Of a stretch of 64,000 nucleotides of DNA, positions 7,074 through 17,577 are shown in pieces. The stretch is taken from positions 56,143 to 120,142 of the forward strand of contig NZ_JAALBX010000013.1 of NCBI RefSeq assembly GCF_011077955.1, written 5' to 3'. Position numbers and translations under genes: made by a program. Source of the DNA: Citrobacter freundii. Lineage in GTDB: Bacteria > Pseudomonadota > Gammaproteobacteria > Enterobacterales > Enterobacteriaceae. Positions within the stretch are counted from its first letter, which is position 1, and every line of letters begins with the position of its first letter. The notes beneath the pieces were generated by a model, which was given only the letters and a program-made list of their open reading frames with translations, was not told the origin of the DNA and searched no databases.

Positions 7074-9713
7074 ATGAAGGGTAAATACCGCGCCCTGGCA
7101 GCGCTTGCGCTGTTACTCATTTTATTGCCGTTGGCATTGCTTCTTTCGGTGGCGTACTGGCTGCCGGGGTTAGCGGGCATCTGGCTGCCGCCCGGCACTC
7201 GCATCGCACTTGAAGAGCGCCCGCGCTTTACCCGTTCGGCCATTATCTTGCCGCAATTGCGTTATCTGGCGGGAGAGTGCGAACTGGCGAGGCTTTCTCA
7301 CGCGACGCTGAGCCACCCGAGCCGCTGGAAGCTCGACATTGATGCGCTGACGCTTAACACCGCCTGCTTTGATGACCTGCCCGCCGGGGCAGAAAACCCC
7401 GCCGCGCCGCGCACGCTGGCGCAGTGGCAGGCCATGCTGCCGAACACCTGGCTTACTATCAAAAAATTCACTGTGGCGCCCTGGCAACAGTTTGCCGGGG
7501 AATTGCACGTAGGATTAACACCGACGCGCCAGACCGTGCGTTATCAGGGCGATGCGCTGTCCCTGACGGCGAAAATCGACGGGCAGACCGCCACCATCAC
7601 CTCTTTTTCGCTTAAGGCGATTGAAGGGCAGCCGCCGCTGTCGCTGGCAGGCGAAGTGACGCTCGGCCTTCTGCCGGACGGTCTGCCAACGGAAGGACAT
7701 CTCACCACGCGCTTGCATATGCCAGGGCCGTTGCCGTTGGCGGATGCGGAGCTGGAATGGGCGCAAAACCGCGGGCAGTTGTTGATTAGCGCCCCGGACG
7801 ACCCGGATCCGCTACTGGATCTGCCCTGGACCGTTACCGCCGAGCGCTTTTCTATCAGTGACGGACGCTGGCACTGGATGTACGAGGGCGTGCCGTTGAG
7901 CGGGCGTGTGGCAGTCAATGCCGATAACTGGCAGCAGGGACTGGAAGGCGCGCAAATCAGTGGACGACTGAATATTGTCACACAGGGCGCCGCCGGGAAA
8001 GGCAATGCGGTGCTGAATTTTGGCCCGGGGAAACTCAGTCTCACCGACAGCGCCATGCCCGTGCAATTAACGGGCGAAGCCAAGCAGGATCAGATGATTT
8101 TTTATGCGCTGCTGCCGGGAAGGTTAAGCGGTCCGTTGCTTGATCCGCAACTGCAATTCGCCCCTGGTGCGCTGTTGCGTTCGCGCGGACGGGTTATCGA
8201 TTCGCTCAATATTGATGAAATCCGCTGGCCGCTGGCGGGTGTCACCGTTGCCTCAACCGGGGTAGACGGCAGATTGCAGGCCATTTTACGCGCGCATGAA
8301 AATCAGATGGGTGATTTTGAACTCCATCTTGATGGCAGGGCGAATGACTTTTTACCCGATAGCGGTCTGTGGCAATGGCACTACTGGGGCAGCGGCGGAT
8401 TCACGCCGATGGCGGCGCGCTGGGATGTGAAAGGGACCGGCGAGTGGCGTGACAATACCATCAGCCTCAGTACGCTCTCGACGGGATTTGACCAGCTAAA
8501 GTACGGCTCGATGCGCATTGCCGCGCCGCGACTCGCAATGGATAAACCGATACGCTGGGTACGGTCGTCTGAACATCCCTCGTTTGACGGGGCGCTAACG
8601 CTGGATGCCGGTGAGACCACCTTTACCGGGGGCAGTACACTTCCGCCGTCGCGGCTCAATTTTAGCGTTCAGGGAAGCGATCCGACATCCTTTCAGTTTA
8701 CAGGCGATTTGCATGCGGATGCGATTGGCCCGGTGCAGGTTAACGGGCGCTGGGACGGCATCCGTCTGCGCGGCCAGGCCTGGTGGCCCGCGCAACCGCT
8801 GGTAGTTTTCCAGCCCTTGTTGCCGCCGGACTGGAAAATGGCGCTGCGTGACGGTCGGTTTTATGCCCAGATAGCATTTTCAGCAGCAGCGGAGCAGGGA
8901 TTTGAAGCCGGAGGGCATGGCGTTGTCAAAGGCGGCAGCGCCTGGATGCCGGATAACAAACTCGACGGCGTCGATTTTGTTCTGCCGTTTCGTTTTCGTG
9001 ATTCGACCTGGCAATTCGGCACGCGCGGCCCGGTTACGCTACGTATCGCGCGTGTTGAAAATCAGGTAGTGGCGCAAAATCTCACGGCGGATTTGCAGGG
9101 CTGGTATCCCTGGAGTGAAGCGCGGCCGCTGGTGTTAAGTCAGGTCGGTGTTGATGTGCTGGACGGTCATATCAGTATGCAGCAGTTGCGGATGCCTCAA
9201 CACGACGCGGCGCTGCTGCGGCTGCACAATATCTCATCAAGCAAGCTGATTACCGCCCTGAATCCAAAACAGTTTACTCTCTCCGGGCGGGTCAACGGCG
9301 CGCTACCGCTCTGGCTTGATAACCCGGAGTGGATTATTCGCGACGGTTGGCTGACCAACCCCGGGCCGATGACGCTGCGCGTGGATAACGATATGGCAGA
9401 TGCCATTGTCAAAAAAAATATGGCGGCGGGGGCCGGGATCAACTGGCTGCGGTATATGGAGATTGCCCGGTCCTGGACGCGGCTTGATCTGACTAACCTC
9501 GGCGTGCTGACACTGCGCGCCGAACTACAGGGCACCAGCCGTATCAATGGCAAAAGCAATACCGTGAAGTTGAACTATCAGCATGAAGAGAACGTTTTCA
9601 CGCTATGGCGCAGCTTACGATTTGGCGACAATCTTCAGGCCTGGCTTGAACAACATGCGAGCGTGCCCGGACGCACCTGTGAAACCGGCGATGTTTGTGA
9701 GGAACCACAATGA
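7074..9713 (+). CDS. ydbH: AsmA-like intermembrane bridge protein YdbH
   Basis: YdbH belongs to the AsmA-like family with TamB and YhdP and is thought to carry phospholipids from inner to outer membrane through a long beta-groove. The 879-aa length equals that of E. coli. One N-terminal membrane segment (about residues 7-29, rich in Leu/Ala) is followed by a large periplasmic beta-rich region. It is first in an operon with ynbE (ATGA overlap) and ydbL. In E. coli YnbE is the outer-membrane lipoprotein partner and YdbL a modulator, and the same three genes are kept here. Confidence 0.95.
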   Translation: MKGKYRALAALALLLILLPLALLLSVAYWLPGLAGIWLPPGTRIALEERPRFTRSAIILPQLRYLAGECELARLSHATLSHPSRWKLDIDALTLNTACFDDLPAGAENPAAPRTLAQWQAMLPNTWLTIKKFTVAPWQQFAGELHVGLTPTRQTVRYQGDALSLTAKIDGQTATITSFSLKAIEGQPPLSLAGEVTLGLLPDGLPTEGHLTTRLHMPGPLPLADAELEWAQNRGQLLISAPDDPDPLLDLPWTVTAERFSISDGRWHWMYEGVPLSGRVAVNADNWQQGLEGAQISGRLNIVTQGAAGKGNAVLNFGPGKLSLTDSAMPVQLTGEAKQDQMIFYALLPGRLSGPLLDPQLQFAPGALLRSRGRVIDSLNIDEIRWPLAGVTVASTGVDGRLQAILRAHENQMGDFELHLDGRANDFLPDSGLWQWHYWGSGGFTPMAARWDVKGTGEWRDNTISLSTLSTGFDQLKYGSMRIAAPRLAMDKPIRWVRSSEHPSFDGALTLDAGETTFTGGSTLPPSRLNFSVQGSDPTSFQFTGDLHADAIGPVQVNGRWDGIRLRGQAWWPAQPLVVFQPLLPPDWKMALRDGRFYAQIAFSAAAEQGFEAGGHGVVKGGSAWMPDNKLDGVDFVLPFRFRDSTWQFGTRGPVTLRIARVENQVVAQNLTADLQGWYPWSEARPLVLSQVGVDVLDGHISMQQLRMPQHDAALLRLHNISSSKLITALNPKQFTLSGRVNGALPLWLDNPEWIIRDGWLTNPGPMTLRVDNDMADAIVKKNMAAGAGINWLRYMEIARSWTRLDLTNLGVLTLRAELQGTSRINGKSNTVKLNYQHEENVFTLWRSLRFGDNLQAWLEQHASVPGRTCETGDVCEEPQ

Positions 9714-9910
9714 AAGTGATGCTAACAACCAGGCTTGCGTTGTTATGTCTGTTACTCAGCGGCTGTACGCCGCGCATTGAAGTGGCGGCGCCGAAAGAGC
9801 CGATCACCATCAATATGAATGTCAAAATTGAGCATGAAATTCACATTAAAGTGGATAAAGACGTGGAAGCGCTGCTCAAAACACGTAGCGATATTTTTGG
9901 GAGCAATTAA
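9710..9910 (+). CDS. ynbE: YnbE lipoprotein, partner of YdbH
   Basis: A 66-aa lipoprotein with signal LALLCLLLSGC (lipobox LSGC) and a mature tail PITINMNVKIEHEIHIKV that can form beta strands. In E. coli YnbE stacks onto the YdbH C-terminus at the outer membrane to complete the bridge. Its ATG overlaps the ydbH TGA, implying translational coupling; ydbL starts two bases after its stop. Confidence 0.95.
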   Translation: MKVMLTTRLALLCLLLSGCTPRIEVAAPKEPITINMNVKIEHEIHIKVDKDVEALLKTRSDIFGSN

Positions 9911-9912
9911 CC

Positions 9913-10236
9913 ATGGGTAATAAAATGGTCATGCTCGCGGGATTATTGCTGCTGTGCCAGCCGGCGTTTGCCTTAACGCTCAATGAGGCGCGCCAGCAAG
10001 GGTTAGTGGGTGAGACGCTGGACGGCTACATTGCTCCTCGCGCCCAGGATAGCCAGACGCTGGCGCTGGTAAAGCACATCAATGAGGCGCGGGCGCAGAG
10101 TTACCGGGAGCTTGCCGAGCGCAATCATCTGCCCGTGGATGATGTGGCGAAATTGGCCGGGCAGAAGCTGGTAGAGCGCGCCGCGCCTGGCGAATATGTG
10201 CGTGGGATAAATGGGCAGTGGTTGCGTCGCAAATAA
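9913..10236 (+). CDS. ydbL: YdbL periplasmic protein (DUF1318)
   Basis: A 107-aa exported protein with signal peptide (MLAGLLLLCQPAFA|LTLNEA) and the DUF1318 body (EARQQGLVGETLDGYIAP ... INEARAQSYRELAERN). Third gene of the ydbH-ynbE-ydbL operon. In E. coli it is reported to control YnbE multimerisation during bridge assembly. Length and sequence match the family. Confidence 0.93.
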   Translation: MGNKMVMLAGLLLLCQPAFALTLNEARQQGLVGETLDGYIAPRAQDSQTLALVKHINEARAQSYRELAERNHLPVDDVAKLAGQKLVERAAPGEYVRGINGQWLRRK

Positions 10237-10312
10237 GCTACCCCTGACGGGTAGTCTCCTGAGCACGGCTAAACTGTTACGCTGAAAGCCTGAATTTCAA
10301 AGGAGAACCGTC

Positions 10313-10642
10313 ATGGAACAACGCACTTTTCGTCTGCCGCTTGAAGGTATTGATAGCGAAGATAAACAGCAGGTCAGTCAGTTAATCACCCGTCACGCGG
10401 CTATTTTTGAACGCTTCGTGATGTCGGAATTTCCAGACGATCGTCGTTATGCCTATCAGCCAGAGACCTTTAGCATCGTCAGTATTGATGATAAGCAGTT
10501 TACGTTTCGCTGCCTGACGCACTATTTCGAGCCGTGCTGTGACCGTAATATGCATGATGAGCATCACTATACCGTGGCCTATCAGCGGGATGGGGATGCG
10601 CTGGTGATTACCCTTGATGAAACGCCGTGGGAAGTGGTGTAA
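10313..10642 (+). CDS. Conserved-looking hypothetical protein, 109 aa
   Basis: Not recognised. A soluble acidic protein without signal or membrane segments; begins MEQRTFRLPLEGIDSEDKQQ and contains a Cys-rich middle (FRCLTHYFEPCCDRN). AAGGAGAACCGTC before the ATG is a strong ribosome site, and a bidirectional terminator follows 22 bases after the stop. It is separated from ydbL by 76 bases with a small CTACCC/GGGTAG hairpin, so it is probably a single-gene unit. Confidence 0.75.
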   Translation: MEQRTFRLPLEGIDSEDKQQVSQLITRHAAIFERFVMSEFPDDRRYAYQPETFSIVSIDDKQFTFRCLTHYFEPCCDRNMHDEHHYTVAYQRDGDALVITLDETPWEVV

Positions 10643-10663
10643 GCGTCGGCGGTTTCGGGCATA

Positions 10664-10692
10664 AAAAAAGTGGGCAGATGGCCCACTTTTTT
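10664..10692. terminator. Bidirectional terminator between the 109-aa gene and azoR
   Basis: AAAAAAGTGGGC / GCCCACTTTTTT forms a 12-bp stem with loop AGATG and T runs on both strands, serving the convergent genes on each side. Confidence 0.93.
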
Positions 10693-10705
10693 AATACTTG
10701 GTTGC

Positions 10706-11323
<618 letters not shown>

Positions 11324-11514
11324 TTATTTGATGGTCGGGGTCATGCCCCTTGCTTGAACACACTGTATTCACAATCCGATTGCAGTGATAGCGCAATATA
11401 TCGATTTCAGTGTTCAAATTTATTGAACAAGGCGTGGAAAGGCGCGATGTGATACGCTACGTGTCACTATCTGTATCGCTTTATCACCTTGTGCACCTAA
11501 TAGCCAAAAGCACC

Positions 11515-14500
11515 ATGGAAACCAAAAACCTGAATGTTAACGCGCTTATGGCGCGCCTTGATACGCTGATGCTAAAAGACTGTCAGCGTTTTTCACGCCG
11601 TCTCCATGGCGCGAAAAAAGTGAAAAATCCTGATGCCCAGCAGGCCATTTTGGCCGAGCTGGATAAGGACATTAGCGAAGCGGCAGGGAAGGTCCAGCTG
11701 CGCCTTGCCGCGCGCCCAACCATTAGCTACCCGGATAATCTGCCGGTCAGCCAGAAAAAAGACGACATCCTCGCCGCCATTCGCGATCACCAGGTGGTGA
11801 TTGTGGCGGGGGAAACCGGCTCCGGGAAAACCACCCAGTTGCCGAAAATTTGCATGGAACTGGGACGCGGCATCACGGGTCTCATCGGCCATACCCAGCC
11901 GCGCCGTCTGGCGGCGCGTACCGTAGCGAACCGTATTGCCGATGAGCTTAAAACTGAGCCGGGCGGCGCGGTGGGGTATAAAGTCCGTTTCAGCGATCAT
12001 GTGAGTGAGTCTACCCAGGTCAAACTGATGACCGACGGGATTTTGCTGGCCGAAATCCAGCAGGATCGGTTGCTGATGCAATACGACACGCTGATTATCG
12101 ATGAAGCGCATGAGCGCAGCCTGAATATCGATTTTCTGCTCGGCTACCTCAAAGAGTTACTGCCGCGTCGCCCGGATTTAAAAGTCATCATCACTTCGGC
12201 GACCATCGATCCGGAACGCTTTTCACGCCATTTCAATCATGCGCCGATTATTGAAGTGTCGGGGCGTACATACCCGGTGGACGTGCGTTATCGCCCGATT
12301 GTGGAGGATGCCGAAGACACCGAGCGCGACCAACTGCAGGCGATTTTCGATGCAGTGGACGAGTTAAGTCATGAAGCGCCCGGCGATATCCTCATCTTTA
12401 TGAGCGGCGAGCGCGAAATTCGCGATACCGCCGATGGCCTCAATAAGCTTAATCTGCCGCACACCGAAGTCCTGCCGCTGTATGCGCGTTTGTCTAACAG
12501 TGAACAAAACCGGATTTTCCAGTCGCATACCGGACGGCGCATAGTTCTTGCGACAAACGTGGCGGAAACCTCGCTCACCGTGCCGGGTATTAAATACGTC
12601 ATCGATCCCGGTCAGGCGCGTATCAGCCGTTACAGTTATCGCACAAAAGTGCAGCGCCTGCCCATTGAGCCGGTGTCGCAGGCGTCGGCTAATCAGCGTA
12701 AAGGCCGCTGTGGCCGCGTGTCGGAAGGGATCTGTATTCGTCTTTATTCCGAAGACGATTTCCTGTCGCGCCCGGAATTTACCGATCCGGAAATTCTGCG
12801 TACCAACCTGGCGTCGGTTATTTTGCAGATGACTGCGCTGGGGCTTGGCGATATCGCCGCGTTCCCGTTCGTGGAAGCGCCCGACAAACGCAATATTCAG
12901 GACGGCGTACGCCTTCTGGAAGAATTAGGCGCCATCACCACCGATGAACAGGCGACGGTCTATAAGCTCACGCCGCTTGGCCGCCAGCTTTCACAACTGC
13001 CGGTTGACCCGCGTCTGGCGCGCATGGTGCTGGAGGCGCAGAAACTGGGCTGCGTGCGTGAGGCGATGATTATCACCTCCGCGCTGTCGATTCAGGATCC
13101 GCGCGAACGGCCCATGGATAAACAGCAAGCGTCGGATGAAAAACACCGTCGCTTTCACGATAAAGAGTCCGATTTCCTGGCCTTCGTGAACCTGTGGAAT
13201 TACCTGGGCGAGCAACAAAAAGCGCTCTCTTCTAACCAGTTCCGCCGCCTGTGTCGCGCCGATTACCTGAACTATTTGCGGGTGCGCGAGTGGCAGGATA
13301 TTTACACGCAACTGCGCCAGGTCGTAAAAGAGCTGGGCATTCCGGTGAACAGCGAACCGGCGCAATACCGTGAAATCCACACGGCGTTACTCACCGGGCT
13401 TTTGTCGCATATCGGCATGAAAGATACCGATAAGCAGGAATTTACCGGTGCGCGTAACGCGCGGTTCTCCATTTTCCCGGGATCGGGGTTGTTTAAGAAG
13501 CCGCCGAAATGGGCCATTGTCGCCGAACTGGTGGAAACCAGCCGTCTGTGGGGGCGGATTGCGGCGCGGATAGATCCGGAGTGGATCGAGCCGGTAGCGC
13601 AACATCTACTTAAACGCAGTTACAGCGAGCCGCACTGGGAGCGGGCGCAGGGCGCGGTAATGGCCACCGAAAAGGTCACGGTGTACGGTTTACCGATTGT
13701 CGCGGCGCGTAAAGTCAACTACAGCCCAATCGACCCGGTATTGTGCCGCGAGCTGTTTATTCGCCATGCGTTAGTCGAAGGCGACTGGCAAACCCGCCAT
13801 GCGTTTTTCCGCGATAACCAGAAGTTACGTGCGGAAGTCGAAGAGCTGGAGCATAAATCGCGCCGTCGCGACATCCTGGTTGATGACGAGACCCTGTTCG
13901 AATTTTACGATCAGCGCATCGGCCATGAGGTGGTGTCGGCCCGGCATTTCGATAGCTGGTGGAAAAAAGCGAGCCGCGAAAACCCGGACCTGCTCAATTT
14001 CGAAAAGAGCATGTTGATTAAAGAGGGCGCGGAGAAAGTCAGCAAACTTGACTATCCGAACTTCTGGCATCAGGGCAATCTTAAGCTGCGGCTGAGCTAT
14101 CAGTTTGAGCCAGGCGCGGATGCGGACGGGGTCACGGTGCATATTCCGCTGCCGTTGCTCAATCAGGTTGAAGACGCCGGTTTTGAATGGCAGGTGCCGG
14201 GAATGCGGCGCGAGTTAGTGATTGCATTGATTAAATCGTTGCCGAAGCCGTTACGCCGTAACTTTGTGCCTGCGCCAAACTACGCCGAGGCGTTTTTAGG
14301 CCGCGTTACGCCGCTGGAAATGCCGCTGCTGGACGCGCTGGAGCGAGAACTGCGCCGTATGACGGGTGTTAGCGTTGACCGCGAGGCGTGGCAGTGGGAA
14401 CAGGTGCCCGATCATCTGAAAATGACCTTCCGGATCGTGGATGAAAAGAACCGCAAGCTTAACGAAGGCACGAATCTGACCGCCTTAAAAGAAAGCTTAA

Positions 14501-15417
14501 AAGACAAAGTTCAGGAAACACTCTCCGCCGTAGCGGATGACGGTATTGAGCAAAGCGGCCTGCATATCTGGAGTTTCGGCACGCTGCCCGATCATTACGA
14601 GCAGAAACGCGGCGGCTACCAGGTGAAAGCCTGGCCTGCGCTGGTGGATGAAAAAGAGAGCGTCGGCATTAAGCTTTTCGATAATCCGCAGGATCAACAG
14701 AACGCCATGTGGCGAGGTGTGCGGCGATTGCTGTTGTTGAACATTCCGTCGCCGATTAAATATCTGCATGAAAAGCTGCCGAACAAAGCCAAGCTTGGCC
14801 TTTACTTCAACCCGTACGGCAAAGTGCTGGATTTAATTGATGACTGCATTTCTTGTGGCGTGGATAAGCTGATTGCCGAGAACGGTGGGCCGGTCTGGAC
14901 TGAAGAAGGCTTTAAGCAGCTTCAGGAGAAAGTTCGCGCTGAGCTGAATGACACGGTGGTGGATATTGCCAAACAGGTGGAACAAATCCTGACGGCGGTG
15001 TTTAACATTAACAAGCGGCTTAAAGGACGTGTGGATATGACCATGGCGCTTGGCCTTTCGGATATCAAAGCCCAGATGAGCGGGCTTGTCTATCGTGGCT
15101 TTGTCACCGGCAATGGCTACCAGCGTCTTGGCGATACGCTGCGTTATTTGCAGGCAATTGAAAAGCGGCTGGAAAAACTCGCGGTCGATCCGCATCGCGA
15201 CCGCGCCCAAATGTTGAAAGTGGAAGCGGTGCAGCAGGCGTGGCAACAGTGGTTCAACAAGCTGCCGCCGGCCCGACGCGATGACGAGGAAGTGAAAGCC
15301 ATCCGCTGGATGATTGAAGAGCTGCGGGTGAGCTACTTCGCGCAACAGCTTGGCACGCCTTATCCGGTCTCCGATAAACGGGTGTTACAGGCGATGGAGC
15401 AGACGGGGGCGGCGTAA
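11515..15417 (+). CDS. hrpA: ATP-dependent RNA helicase HrpA
   Basis: A DEAH-box helicase that resolves collided ribosomes in E. coli. The product is 1300 aa, the family length. Walker A is GETGSGKTT at residues 99-107 and the DEAH box at 196-199, followed by SATID, the QRKGRCGR motif VI, winged-helix/ratchet and OB-fold regions, and the HrpA-specific C-terminal domain. The start at 11515 (METKNLNVNALMARLD) corresponds to the E. coli start; 35 in-frame codons upstream have no family match and run into the azoR promoter. Confidence 0.97.
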   Translation: METKNLNVNALMARLDTLMLKDCQRFSRRLHGAKKVKNPDAQQAILAELDKDISEAAGKVQLRLAARPTISYPDNLPVSQKKDDILAAIRDHQVVIVAGETGSGKTTQLPKICMELGRGITGLIGHTQPRRLAARTVANRIADELKTEPGGAVGYKVRFSDHVSESTQVKLMTDGILLAEIQQDRLLMQYDTLIIDEAHERSLNIDFLLGYLKELLPRRPDLKVIITSATIDPERFSRHFNHAPIIEVSGRTYPVDVRYRPIVEDAEDTERDQLQAIFDAVDELSHEAPGDILIFMSGEREIRDTADGLNKLNLPHTEVLPLYARLSNSEQNRIFQSHTGRRIVLATNVAETSLTVPGIKYVIDPGQARISRYSYRTKVQRLPIEPVSQASANQRKGRCGRVSEGICIRLYSEDDFLSRPEFTDPEILRTNLASVILQMTALGLGDIAAFPFVEAPDKRNIQDGVRLLEELGAITTDEQATVYKLTPLGRQLSQLPVDPRLARMVLEAQKLGCVREAMIITSALSIQDPRERPMDKQQASDEKHRRFHDKESDFLAFVNLWNYLGEQQKALSSNQFRRLCRADYLNYLRVREWQDIYTQLRQVVKELGIPVNSEPAQYREIHTALLTGLLSHIGMKDTDKQEFTGARNARFSIFPGSGLFKKPPKWAIVAELVETSRLWGRIAARIDPEWIEPVAQHLLKRSYSEPHWERAQGAVMATEKVTVYGLPIVAARKVNYSPIDPVLCRELFIRHALVEGDWQTRHAFFRDNQKLRAEVEELEHKSRRRDILVDDETLFEFYDQRIGHEVVSARHFDSWWKKASRENPDLLNFEKSMLIKEGAEKVSKLDYPNFWHQGNLKLRLSYQFEPGADADGVTVHIPLPLLNQVEDAGFEWQVPGMRRELVIALIKSLPKPLRRNFVPAPNYAEAFLGRVTPLEMPLLDALERELRRMTGVSVDREAWQWEQVPDHLKMTFRIVDEKNRKLNEGTNLTALKESLKDKVQETLSAVADDGIEQSGLHIWSFGTLPDHYEQKRGGYQVKAWPALVDEKESVGIKLFDNPQDQQNAMWRGVRRLLLLNIPSPIKYLHEKLPNKAKLGLYFNPYGKVLDLIDDCISCGVDKLIAENGGPVWTEEGFKQLQEKVRAELNDTVVDIAKQVEQILTAVFNINKRLKGRVDMTMALGLSDIKAQMSGLVYRGFVTGNGYQRLGDTLRYLQAIEKRLEKLAVDPHRDRAQMLKVEAVQQAWQQWFNKLPPARRDDEEVKAIRWMIEELRVSYFAQQLGTPYPVSDKRVLQAMEQTGAA

Positions 15418-15581
15418 ATAGCAGCCCGCCTTCAAAGCAGGCGGACTGGACGTTGCCCAAAGGCGCGTACTCACGCGCCAACGTCGCGTTTGCTTTTTTG
15501 TCCGACAGCACGCCAAAGACAGGAAAGCGCGCAAGGCTTGTTGATGACCACGCCCACCATACGTGATAGTCAGACCAAAAT

Positions 15582-15610
15582 AAAAAGGCTGCACAGAGTG
15601 CAGCCTTTTT
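15582..15610. terminator. Bidirectional terminator after hrpA
   Basis: AAAAAGGCTGCAC / GTGCAGCCTTTTT is a perfect 13-bp stem with loop AGA and T runs on both strands. It serves hrpA (+) and the lipoprotein gene (-). Confidence 0.93.
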
Positions 15611-15616
15611 TACGGG

Positions 15617-16321
15617 TTAACTTTGCGGCTTCGCCTCATCTTCGTAGGTGAAAGAGACCGGGAAGGCGCTTTCACCTTCGGCAAGCGGCGGTTTAGGCAG
15701 CGGGCTTGCTTTGGCGGTGGTGATAAACGCATTGCACAACGAACCGCTGTTCTGCTGCTCTTTTACGTCCGGCGGCGCGATAGGCGTCGGGGCAGTCTGA
15801 GTCGTGTCGGCGCTCGACGGTCCATTGGCAAGCGCGGCATCAATGCTGGCGTCCGCCATGGCTTCGCTGGCGGCTTTCGCCTGGTCGCTCGGCAGGGCCG
15901 GGGTGCCCTCAATCTGATCAATGGTCCCGTCCGCTTTCACGCTCATCATCACTTCGCACGCCTGGCCGTTATAAGCGGCTTGTTCGGCGTTAAAGCGCTT
16001 ATCAAGCTCGGCGATGATCAGTTTTTGATACTCTTCGCCGGTGAGCGGTTTGGGCTTCGGCGCGGGTTTAAACGCGGCTTTCTGAGCATCGAGGCTTTCG
16101 AGAATTTTGGCCAGTTCAGCCGCGCCGACCGGGTTTACAAAATTCATGCGCTGGCGAATGGCGGCTTTAGACTGGTTGTAACAGGCATCAAAGGCTTTCT
16201 GTTCGCCGTTGGCTTTTTGGGTGCAATCCACATCATACTGGGCGCGTAACTGGGAAGGCGTGCTGCATCCGCTTAACGTAACAAGTGCCGCCAGGGCGAT
16301 AAGGATGTGATGGGTTTTCAT
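15617..16321 (-). CDS. Lipoprotein with a TonB/TolA-like C-terminal domain
   Basis: A 234-aa predicted lipoprotein. The signal peptide ends in a lipobox (LSGC). The mature part has a helical, Ala/Lys-rich region with KPAPKPKPL, then a Cys-containing segment (GQACEVMMSVKADG). A low-complexity Pro/Ala linker leads into LCNAFITTAKASPLPKPP...FPVSFTY, which resembles the end of TolA/TonB C-terminal domains. Such domains bind envelope partners. No exact family name is offered. It is convergent with hrpA and divergent from a TetR regulator. Confidence 0.75.
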   Translation of the reverse strand: MKTHHILIALAALVTLSGCSTPSQLRAQYDVDCTQKANGEQKAFDACYNQSKAAIRQRMNFVNPVGAAELAKILESLDAQKAAFKPAPKPKPLTGEEYQKLIIAELDKRFNAEQAAYNGQACEVMMSVKADGTIDQIEGTPALPSDQAKAASEAMADASIDAALANGPSSADTTQTAPTPIAPPDVKEQQNSGSLCNAFITTAKASPLPKPPLAEGESAFPVSFTYEDEAKPQS

Positions 16322-16476
16322 AAAACGTGCATACCTGTCTAATTAATAAACGAGCCGGAGCCACGAAGGCGCAAAATAATGCCGGAAAAGCGCCAACTTT
16401 TCCATTGCCTCTGGACCTATTTCACGCGCTTAACGACGTTCATTAAATGTCGGTTTACTAAACGCTGGCTATTTTT

Positions 16477-16492
16477 ACAATGGCAACATTGT
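16477..16492. promoter_or_regulatory. Palindromic operator upstream of the TetR gene
   Basis: ACAATG-GCAA-CATTGT is a perfect 16-base palindrome 20 bases before the TetR start codon. Its position suits autorepression, and it could also act on the divergent lipoprotein gene. Confidence 0.5.
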
Positions 16493-16511
16493 GCGCATTA
16501 AGGAGAAAAGC

Positions 16512-17162
16512 ATGGACGATACAAATCCCGGGAGTGAGAAGCGGCGCTATCATCACGGCGATTTACCCGCCGCGCTGCTTGAGGCCGCTCTGCGCGTACT
16601 GGTACGCGATGGTCTGGCAGGCGTTGGGCTTCGGGCGATTGCCCGTGAAGCGGGGGTGTCCCATACCGCGCCTAAGCACCATTTCGGCGATTTGGCGAAC
16701 CTGCTAAGCGAGCTGGCGGCGCTGGGATTTCAACGTCTGGCGGCGGCGCTTTTTGAGGCAACCGATGCCTGTGAGGACAACGCCCGTCGTAGGCGCATGG
16801 TGGCAAAAACCTATGTGCATTTCGCCGCGCAAAATCCCGAGTTATTTGGGTTGATGTTCCGTAATGAAATCATTTCGCTTGCCAACCAAAATTTGTTGAA
16901 TGCCATGCGTCATGCTCTGTTTATGATGGCCCGCAGTGTATCGTCAGAGGCCGGAGACGGGCAGGCCGCAATGGATGACGAGGCAGCGATGCGCATTACC
17001 GTTGCCTGGGCTTATCTCCATGGTCTGGCAACATTGCTTATCGATAAACGCCTGAACGGCCTCGCTAAAGCCAGTTCATTTGGAACTGCGCCCGCCCTGG
17101 TTGAAAGCGTGCTCGAAAAGGTGACGTTGACGATTCAACTCCCCCAGGACACGCCTGGTTGA
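16512..17162 (+). CDS. TetR/AcrR-family transcriptional regulator
   Basis: A 216-aa one-domain-plus-ligand-pocket repressor. The N-terminal helix-turn-helix region reads YHHGDLPAALLEAAL...VGLRAIAREAGVSHTAPKHHFGD, and the C-terminal region resembles the WHG/TetR_C_33 type (NPELFGLMFRNEI). I use the ATG at 16512 because AAGGAGAAAAGC precedes it; an upstream GTG at 16491 overlaps the palindrome. The ligand and targets are unknown. Confidence 0.85.
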   Translation: MDDTNPGSEKRRYHHGDLPAALLEAALRVLVRDGLAGVGLRAIAREAGVSHTAPKHHFGDLANLLSELAALGFQRLAAALFEATDACEDNARRRRMVAKTYVHFAAQNPELFGLMFRNEIISLANQNLLNAMRHALFMMARSVSSEAGDGQAAMDDEAAMRITVAWAYLHGLATLLIDKRLNGLAKASSFGTAPALVESVLEKVTLTIQLPQDTPG

Positions 17163-17577
17163 CGCGTAATGCGATAGATATTTTCTGTCTTCCCGGCGTT
17201 GTGTTGCTGCACCCGTTTACGTCGATTATTACAGCGCTAGCGCCCGCGGGTCCCCCCGGAGACGTGCGGCTCTGCTCCAGCGCGTCGAAAAAGCCGCGCA
17301 TGGGTAATCCGTAGCGCCTGACGCGGTTAGAAGCGAAAATTGAAACGCCGTCCGTGTGCACCCTAAGATGAAGGCGGGGCGTTACCAGCCGGGGGTGAGT
17401 AAATTGTGCGGTGATAATCAATGCAGGCGTTCTGCGCGAACTCAGCCAGACTGAAGGTGACGATAACAACGCGGATGTCCGGGGATAACCTGAATAACAA
17501 CGCGCAGAATTGACGCAACAAGTTGGCAAACAACCCGTCGGGACATTTACCGTGTACCGCTTTATAAGGAGGGCATA
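17163..17577. other. Gene-free interval between tetR and ydcF
   Basis: About 415 bases, G/C-rich. I see no convincing reading frame, terminator or RNA. The last bases (ATAAGGAGGGCATA) provide the ydcF ribosome site. Confidence 0.6.

Noticed and set aside
17065..17529. 154-codon open frame on the minus strand after the TetR gene
   Set aside because: Overlaps the TetR 3' end, has no ribosome site, and its Ser/Pro/Arg-rich composition is typical of antisense G/C-rich DNA.
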